From contig CAZOWW010000014.1 in assembly GCA_964583765.1 (NCBI GenBank), positions 1 to 64,000 on the forward strand: a DNA stretch of 64,000 bases, written 5' to 3'. This stretch comes from CAZOWW01 sp964583765. Lineage in GTDB: Bacteria > Actinomycetota > Actinomycetes > Actinomycetales > Kineosporiaceae. The position numbers and the translations under genes were made by a program. The notes beneath the pieces are model-generated. The model worked only from the letters and a program-made list of their open reading frames with translations, was not told where the DNA came from and searched no databases. Below, piece by piece: positions 59,047 through 64,000 of this stretch. Within the stretch, counting starts at the first letter, position 1. Each line of letters opens with the position of its first letter.

Positions 59047-61035
59047 TCACTCCTTGGCGGTGGACATGCGGGCGAGCTGGGCCGCGATCTCGGTGGCGTA
59101 CTGCTCGGCGTCCTGGCCGACCACCAGGTGCCAGGTGCCCTCGCCGACCCGGACCGCCCCGGCCACCCCCGCGGAGCGCAGCCCTGCCAGGTCCACCGCC
59201 GCGTCGTTCCGCACCACCACCCGGAGCCGCGTGCTGGCCGTCGGCGCGACCTCGACCAGGTTGCCCGGGCCGCCCAGGCGCGTCACCCAGCGCTGGGCCT
59301 TCTGCGGAGCGTGGGGGTCACCGGGGCGTGCCCGCTCCGGGTCCCCAGGGCGCGTCCAGGCCACGTCGCCGTCCCGGAGCTCCTCAGCCATGGAGAAGTC
59401 GACGAGGGGATCGGCACCGTCGTCGGTGGACCGGAGGTACTCCTCGAGATCGGTCTTGAGGTTCTCCGAGCGCGGGCCGAAGACCGCCTGGAGGTTGTCG
59501 CCCACCCGGAGCACCCCCGCCGCGCCCAGGGCCCGCAGCTCGCCCTCGTCCGCCCGGGCGACGTCGTGCACGCGCACGCGCAGCCGGGTGATGCACGCGT
59601 CCAGGTCCCTGATGTTCTCGCGACCGCCGAACGCCCGCACCAACCGGCGGGCCAGGTCGTCGTCCGCCCCGTTGCCGTGGGCGCGGTCGTGGCGGGCCCG
59701 TTTGCGGGTGCCCCGGTCGTGCTCGCCCGGGCCGGCGTCCTCCTCGGCGTCCTCACCGGCGGGTCCCCGGCCCGGGGTGCGCAGATCGAGGCGGGTGATG
59801 AGCGTGGAGAACGTGAGGAAGTAGAGGACGAAGTACAGCGGGCCGATCAGGAGCACCAGCCAGGGCCGGGTGCCGTTGGCGTAGAAGAGCCCGTAGTCGA
59901 TCGCCCCCTGGGAGAACGTGTAGCCGAGCCGGGCACCGGCCAGGTACATGATCGGGAAGGCGAGGCCCGCCAGGACCATGTGCACCACGTACAGGATCGG
60001 CGCGACGAACAGGAACGTGAACTCGATCGGTTCGGTGATGCCGGTGAGGAACGAGGTGAGGGCCGCCGAGAGCATGATCGAGCCGACGCGCAGCCGGTTC
60101 TCCGGTCGGGCGGTGCGCCAGATCGCGCAGGCCGCCCCCGGGAGGCCGAACATCTTGAACAGGAACCCGCCGGCGAGGATCCCCGACGACGAGTGGCCTT
60201 TGAAGAAGCAGGTCAGGATGCCCTGGCAGCCGGGCCAGCCACCGACGTTGAGGGTGTAGAAGAACGGGGCGTTCCAGATGTGGTGCAGGCCGAACGGAAC
60301 CAGGGCGCGCTCGACGAGGCCGTAGACCAGCACCGTCACCGGGGTGTTCGCCCGCAGCAGGCCGTTCGCGCCGTGGTCGATCAGATCGCCGATCGGTGGC
60401 CAGGCGAAGGCCAGGACCAGCCCGAGTCCGATGGACGCGAAGGCCGTGACGATGGGCACGAACCGCTTGCCCGCGAAGAATCCCAGATAGGGCGGGAGCG
60501 AGATGCGGAAGAACCGGTTGAAGAGCAGGCCGGCGACCACCCCGACGATGATCCCGCCGAAGACACCCGTGTCGAGCGTGGTCTGGCCGAGCACCGTCGT
60601 GGTGCGGATACCCCGTGCCGTGGCCACCACGCCGAGGGTGCCGTTCATGACCAGGTACCCGACGGTCGCGGCGAGCGCCGAGACGCCGTCGTTGCGGGTG
60701 AGGCCCAGGGCCACCCCGATCGCGAAGATGAGGGGCAGGGCGCCGAAGACCGGGTCGCCGGAGCCCTGCAGGATCTGCAGGAACGTGTAGACCGGTCGGG
60801 ACACCAGACCCGCCGAGACCGGATCGCCCACGGCCCCGGTCGCGCTGCAGGCCGCGGTCACCCCGTGCACCGCGCAGTGCCCCAGGCCGGTGGCCTTCTG
60901 CTGCAGCCAGCCGATGAAGGCGCTGCCGACCCCCAGGAGGATGCCGGCGACCGGCAGTACCGCCACGGGCAGCATGAGGGACTTCCCGAGCTTCTGCAGG
61001 AACCCGAACGCGCCGCCGCCGGGCCGGGAGGTCAT
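59047..61035 (-). CDS. ptsG: Glucose PTS permease EIICB with an extra EIIB-like domain
   Basis: 662 residues. The EIIC domain (1-430, about ten helices) has VYGLVERALVPFGLHHIWN and the sugar-site LTGITEPIEFTFLF. EIIB (about 460-532) has the phosphorylated Cys481 in DLDACITRLRV. A second EIIB-like domain (about 575-658) reads APTASTRLRV at the same place, with Ala600 instead of Cys, so it cannot be phosphorylated there. The substrate is probably glucose or N-acetylglucosamine. The ATG shares one base with the stop of the EIIA-HPr-EI gene (TGATG), so the two are coupled. Confidence 0.93.
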   Translation of the reverse strand: MTSRPGGGAFGFLQKLGKSLMLPVAVLPVAGILLGVGSAFIGWLQQKATGLGHCAVHGVTAACSATGAVGDPVSAGLVSRPVYTFLQILQGSGDPVFGALPLIFAIGVALGLTRNDGVSALAATVGYLVMNGTLGVVATARGIRTTTVLGQTTLDTGVFGGIIVGVVAGLLFNRFFRISLPPYLGFFAGKRFVPIVTAFASIGLGLVLAFAWPPIGDLIDHGANGLLRANTPVTVLVYGLVERALVPFGLHHIWNAPFFYTLNVGGWPGCQGILTCFFKGHSSSGILAGGFLFKMFGLPGAACAIWRTARPENRLRVGSIMLSAALTSFLTGITEPIEFTFLFVAPILYVVHMVLAGLAFPIMYLAGARLGYTFSQGAIDYGLFYANGTRPWLVLLIGPLYFVLYFLTFSTLITRLDLRTPGRGPAGEDAEEDAGPGEHDRGTRKRARHDRAHGNGADDDLARRLVRAFGGRENIRDLDACITRLRVRVHDVARADEGELRALGAAGVLRVGDNLQAVFGPRSENLKTDLEEYLRSTDDGADPLVDFSMAEELRDGDVAWTRPGDPERARPGDPHAPQKAQRWVTRLGGPGNLVEVAPTASTRLRVVVRNDAAVDLAGLRSAGVAGAVRVGEGTWHLVVGQDAEQYATEIAAQLARMSTAKE

Positions 61036-63662
61036 CAGAGCGCGTCCTCCTCGGCCGAGGTGGGGACCAGGGCACGCACGGCCGCCGCGCTCTCCTCGCC
61101 GAGGGCCTCCTCGGCCAGGGCCCGGCACTGTTCGAGGGAGAGCGTGCGGACCAGTGCCTTGACGGCGGGGAGGGCGGGCACGGCCACGCTCAGTTCGAGC
61201 ACGCCGAGGCCGATGAGCAGCGGCACGGCCTGGGGATCCGCGGCGATCCCGCCGCAGACGGCGGCCCACCGGCCGGCGGCCGCGGCGGCGGCGGTGGCCC
61301 GGCGGACCAGGGCCAGGACCGCGGGGTGCAGGCCGTCCACCTGGGGGGCCAGCTTCGGGTGACCGCGGTCCATGGCCAGGGTGTACTGGGCGAGGTCATT
61401 GGTGCCCAGGCAGAAGAAGTCGGCCTCGGCCGCGAACCGGGGGGCGGTCAACGCCACCGAGGGGACCTCGACCATGATGCCGACGGGTATCGGTTCCACG
61501 CCCAGGCGTTCCCGCTCCTCCTCCAGGATCGCCCGAGCCGCGCGGTAGTCGTCGAGGGTGGCGATCATCGGGAAGGCCACGTGCACCCGCGGACCGACAC
61601 CCACGGTGCGCAGGACCGCGCGCAACTGGGTGCGCAGCACCGCGGGCCGGGCGAGAGCGGCCCGGACGCCCCGTTCGCCGAGCAGCGGGTTCTCCTCGGG
61701 CGGGATGCCCAGGAAGGGGAGCGCCTTGTCCCCGCCGACGTCCAGGGTGCGCACCACCAGGGGGCGGTGCGGTGGGAGGGTACGGGCGATCTGCCGGTAG
61801 ACGTGCGCCTGCTCGTCCTCGTCGGGGGCGGTGCCGCGCCCGAGGAACAGGAACTCCGAGCGCAGCAGCCCCACGCCCTCCGCTCCCTGGGCGACCGCGG
61901 TGTAGGCGTCGTCCACTCCTGCCACGTTGGCCAGCACCCGGATGCGGTGCCCGTCGACGGTGACGGCGGGCTCGTGCGCGTGAGCCAGTTCGACGGCCCG
62001 GCGCTCGGTGCGGCGGGCCTGGCGGCGCCAGATCCGCTCGACCTCGGCCTCGGTGACGTCGAACCGCAGGGTGCCACTGGCTCCGTCGATCACCGCCCGC
62101 GTGCCGTCGGGGATGTCCAGGGCCCGGACGTCGATGCCGGCCACGGCCGGGATGTCGAGGGAACGCGCCAGGATCGCGGCGTGGGAGGAGGCGCCCCCGC
62201 CGGTGGTGACCACACCGACGACGAGGCTGCGGTCGAGGGTGGCCGTGCCTGCGGCGCTGAGGTGCTCGGCGACCAGGATCGAGTGCGGGGGGAGCGGCCC
62301 GTGGTGCGCGCGGTGGCCGGTCAGCTCCTCCAGGACCCGCTGGCCGACGTCCCGCACGTCCAGGGCGCGGGCGGCCAGCACCGTGGAGCTCAGGGCGGCG
62401 AGCCGGTCGGCGTAGACGGTGTAGGCGGCCCGCCAGGCGAAAGCCGCCCCCTTGCCCTTGTCGATCGCCCCGGTGACCAGGTCCAGCAGTTCCGGGTCGC
62501 GCAGGATCTCCCGGTGGGCGCCGAAGATCGCGGCCTTGTCGAGGTCGGCCTCCTGCCGTAGCCGGTCCTCCAGCGCCCACAGCTGGGTCTGTGCCCGGTC
62601 GATGGCGTCGTTGAGCCGGCGCCGCTCGGAGTGGTGGTCCCGGCCCTCCTCGACGACCTCGACGTCCTCGTGGCGGACCTGGACGACGGTGCCCACGGCC
62701 AGGCCCGGGGAGGCTGCGGCGCCGACGAGCTCGCGCCCCGAGGACGTGCCCGCGGCCCCGGTGCCTTCCTGCCCGTTGCTGCCGGTCCGGCCGGTGGTGG
62801 CGAGCTGGGGTGCCCACGGCGCGGGAACAGGCAGCGGGGTGACGCCCTCCTCACCGAGTCCGGCGGCGATCGCCGCGGACAGTTCCTCGGCGGCCCGCTC
62901 GGCGTCCGGGCCCGTGGCGATGATGCGCACGCCTGCGCCGGGTCCCACCTCCAGCCCCATCACCGCGATGATCGACTTCGCGTTGACCCGGACGTCGTCG
63001 AGCATCAACCGGACGTCGCCGGAGAAGCGCTGGGCGGCGCGCGCGAGCATCGCGGCGGGTCGCGCGTGCAGTCCGAACGGGTTGGGCACGAGCACGATCG
63101 GGGACATGACCTGCTGGGGGGACGGCCCGTCGAGCGCGTCCAGCCGGCCCGGTCCCTCCGGTGCGTCGTCGGCGTCCCGCGCAGGGCGACCCGAGAGCCG
63201 GACCTCGGCCACCGGGTCGCCGACCTCCACGCACCCGGTGAGCGGGGTGAGGGAGCTGACCAGATCCGTGGAGGTGACGACGACCTGGGTGAGCAGGCTC
63301 TTCGCCCGGCGGGCGACGAGGTCCAGGTCGAAGGAGACGAGCAGGTCGCCGGCGTGCACCTGGGCACCCGCCGTGATGTGCGCGGTGAATCCCTCGCCCC
63401 GCAGGGTGACGGTGTCCAGGCCGACGTGCAGCAGGATGTCGAGGCCGTCGGCGGTGCGCAGGGTCAGGGCATGCCCCGAGGGGTGGATCTGGACCACCTC
63501 GCCGTCCACGGGGGCGTGCAGGCGCCCGTCGAACGGGTCGATCGAGATCCCCTCGCCCACCAGCTTCTGCGCGAAGACCGGGTCCGGCACCGTCTCCATC
63601 GGCACCAGGATCCCGCTCACCGGTGCGAGCAGGGTGACGCGTCGGCGGGGTGTCGTGCTCAT
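61035..63662 (-). CDS. Fused PTS phosphotransferase: EIIA(Glc)-HPr-EI
   Basis: 875 residues in three parts. EIIA of Crr type (1-150) has the His64/His79 pair (PSGHALTL, LLHVGLDTV) with the same 15-residue spacing as His75/His90 of E. coli. HPr (about 185-275) has His199 in GLHARPAAML and NAKSIIAVMGL. Enzyme I (about 310-875) has phospho-His494 in GGGASSHAAILARSL and the PEP-site GTNDLAQYTLAMDR; the C-terminal Cys motif is CGGIA instead of CGEMA. It carries phosphate from PEP to PtsG. FruB and NagF are related fusions. The ATG at 63662 has TAGG four bases upstream and a GGAGGAG run further up. Confidence 0.95.
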   Translation of the reverse strand: MSTTPRRRVTLLAPVSGILVPMETVPDPVFAQKLVGEGISIDPFDGRLHAPVDGEVVQIHPSGHALTLRTADGLDILLHVGLDTVTLRGEGFTAHITAGAQVHAGDLLVSFDLDLVARRAKSLLTQVVVTSTDLVSSLTPLTGCVEVGDPVAEVRLSGRPARDADDAPEGPGRLDALDGPSPQQVMSPIVLVPNPFGLHARPAAMLARAAQRFSGDVRLMLDDVRVNAKSIIAVMGLEVGPGAGVRIIATGPDAERAAEELSAAIAAGLGEEGVTPLPVPAPWAPQLATTGRTGSNGQEGTGAAGTSSGRELVGAAASPGLAVGTVVQVRHEDVEVVEEGRDHHSERRRLNDAIDRAQTQLWALEDRLRQEADLDKAAIFGAHREILRDPELLDLVTGAIDKGKGAAFAWRAAYTVYADRLAALSSTVLAARALDVRDVGQRVLEELTGHRAHHGPLPPHSILVAEHLSAAGTATLDRSLVVGVVTTGGGASSHAAILARSLDIPAVAGIDVRALDIPDGTRAVIDGASGTLRFDVTEAEVERIWRRQARRTERRAVELAHAHEPAVTVDGHRIRVLANVAGVDDAYTAVAQGAEGVGLLRSEFLFLGRGTAPDEDEQAHVYRQIARTLPPHRPLVVRTLDVGGDKALPFLGIPPEENPLLGERGVRAALARPAVLRTQLRAVLRTVGVGPRVHVAFPMIATLDDYRAARAILEEERERLGVEPIPVGIMVEVPSVALTAPRFAAEADFFCLGTNDLAQYTLAMDRGHPKLAPQVDGLHPAVLALVRRATAAAAAAGRWAAVCGGIAADPQAVPLLIGLGVLELSVAVPALPAVKALVRTLSLEQCRALAEEALGEESAAAVRALVPTSAEEDAL

Positions 63663-63801
63663 CGACCTACCATCTCCTCCTCGGGGCTCCGGTCGGTGCC
63701 GGCCGCGCCGGGACGAGGAGAACACCTGTTGCGGGTGCGGGTCGCGCTTGCGGTCGTAGTGGTCGCTCTTACCGGGACAAAAGGTCACTCTTTCCGGAAT
63801 C

Positions 63802-63819
63802 CGTCCATTGTGATGGACG
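63802..63819. promoter_or_regulatory. Inverted repeat in the PTS promoter region
   Basis: CGTCCAT-TGTG-ATGGACG, a perfect 7+4+7 palindrome, lies 140 bases before the PTS start and 65 bases before the divergent start at 63884. It is a candidate operator for a sugar regulator. No -10 or -35 could be assigned securely to the PTS operon in 63663-63801. Confidence 0.5.
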
Positions 63820-63871
63820 CCACCTGGGCGAACCGGAGAGGATCACCGGTGGCCGGGGGTGGGGGAGCGGG

Positions 63872-63877
63872 GAGAAT
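63872..63877 (+). promoter_or_regulatory. -10 element (GAGAAT), leaderless arrangement
   Basis: GAGAAT precedes GTG 63884 by six bases. Confidence 0.4.
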
Positions 63878-63883
63878 GCGCAG

Positions 63884-64000
63884 GTGCTCGCTTCGGGAGG
63901 ACGACTCGCCACCTGGTTCGCTGCTGCGCACCTGTGGCGGGACGACCTGTCCGCGGACTGTGGTGAAGCCCTGCGGGGTGTCCTCGGCGTGGGGCTCGTC
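63884..64000 (+). CDS. Partial gene cut by the window end
   Basis: 39 codons from GTG 63884 stay open to the edge (VLASGGRLATWFAAAHLW ... ALRGVLGVGLV). The -10 hexamer six bases upstream supports the start. The last visible residues are hydrophobic and could begin a membrane helix, as in FUSC-type transporters, but this is only a guess. Confidence 0.4.
   Translation, partial: MLASGGRLATWFAAAHLWRDDLSADCGEALRGVLGVGLV

Overview
The window is 64 kb of very GC-rich DNA with tight gene packing, frequent GTG starts and strong G/C preference at third codon positions. Gene content (SepH, DUF3043/3093/3159/3710/4193/5998 proteins, a coproporphyrin-type ferrochelatase with Fe-S cysteines, a CeoB/CeoC-like potassium module, a Pat-type lysine acetyltransferase) points firmly to an actinobacterium, probably in or near Micrococcales; I cannot name the genus. 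It is ordinary chromosome: no insertion sequence, prophage, CRISPR array, rRNA or tRNA was recognised. A run of exactly 100 N (49854-49953) is a scaffold gap.

Layout. (1) 1-10.7 kb: a minus-strand block reading lpdA, sucB, an HSP90-like GHKL ATPase, a very large TPR protein and a TIGR01777 epimerase; the HSP90/TPR pair sits inside a 2-oxoacid-dehydrogenase/lipoate neighbourhood. (2) 10.8-17.4 kb: pepA, gcvT, and the late cobalamin genes cobU-cobT-cobS. (3) 17.4-24.5 kb: aldo/keto reductase, DUF3043 membrane protein, topoisomerase IV subunit A (parC), nitroreductase and an AMP-forming acyl-CoA synthetase. (4) 24.8-43.5 kb: GNAT/ADP-forming acyl-CoA synthetase fusion, DUF5998 protein, phosphodiesterase-like protein, sepH, hemH, suhB, DUF4193, DUF3093, dut, DUF3710, OB-fold protein, DUF3159, two TrkA/KTN proteins, an APC transporter and a TrmA/RlmD-type RNA methyltransferase. 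From suhB onward this follows the gene order of the dut-ceoB-ceoC region of Mycobacterium tuberculosis. (5) 43.5-46.9 kb: a ribbon-helix-helix regulator with a phased operator array, a DUF4097 protein and a DrrA/DrrB-type ABC exporter. (6) 47-56.4 kb: aconitase, the gap, a xylose/ribose-type ABC sugar importer, a small conserved protein and dxs. (7) 56.5-64 kb: an uncharacterised protein, RNase D, and a glucose PTS encoded as two fused polypeptides (EIIC-EIIB-EIIB-like and EIIA-HPr-EI), followed by the start of a divergent gene cut by the window edge.

Themes. At least fourteen genes have a -10-like NANNNT hexamer exactly six bases before the start codon, the signature of leaderless mRNAs. Many 3-prime ends and intergenic gaps carry short degenerate tandem repeats (18-33 bp); in four cases the repeat unit contains the upstream gene's stop codon, and one such hairpin-forming array runs into the assembly gap.

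The most interesting items are the HSP90-TPR cassette, the operator array before the RHH regulator, the 48-bp palindrome before aconitase, the stop-codon-anchored repeats, and several domain oddities (CobT with altered active-site motifs, a PtsG with a second EIIB-like domain lacking its cysteine).
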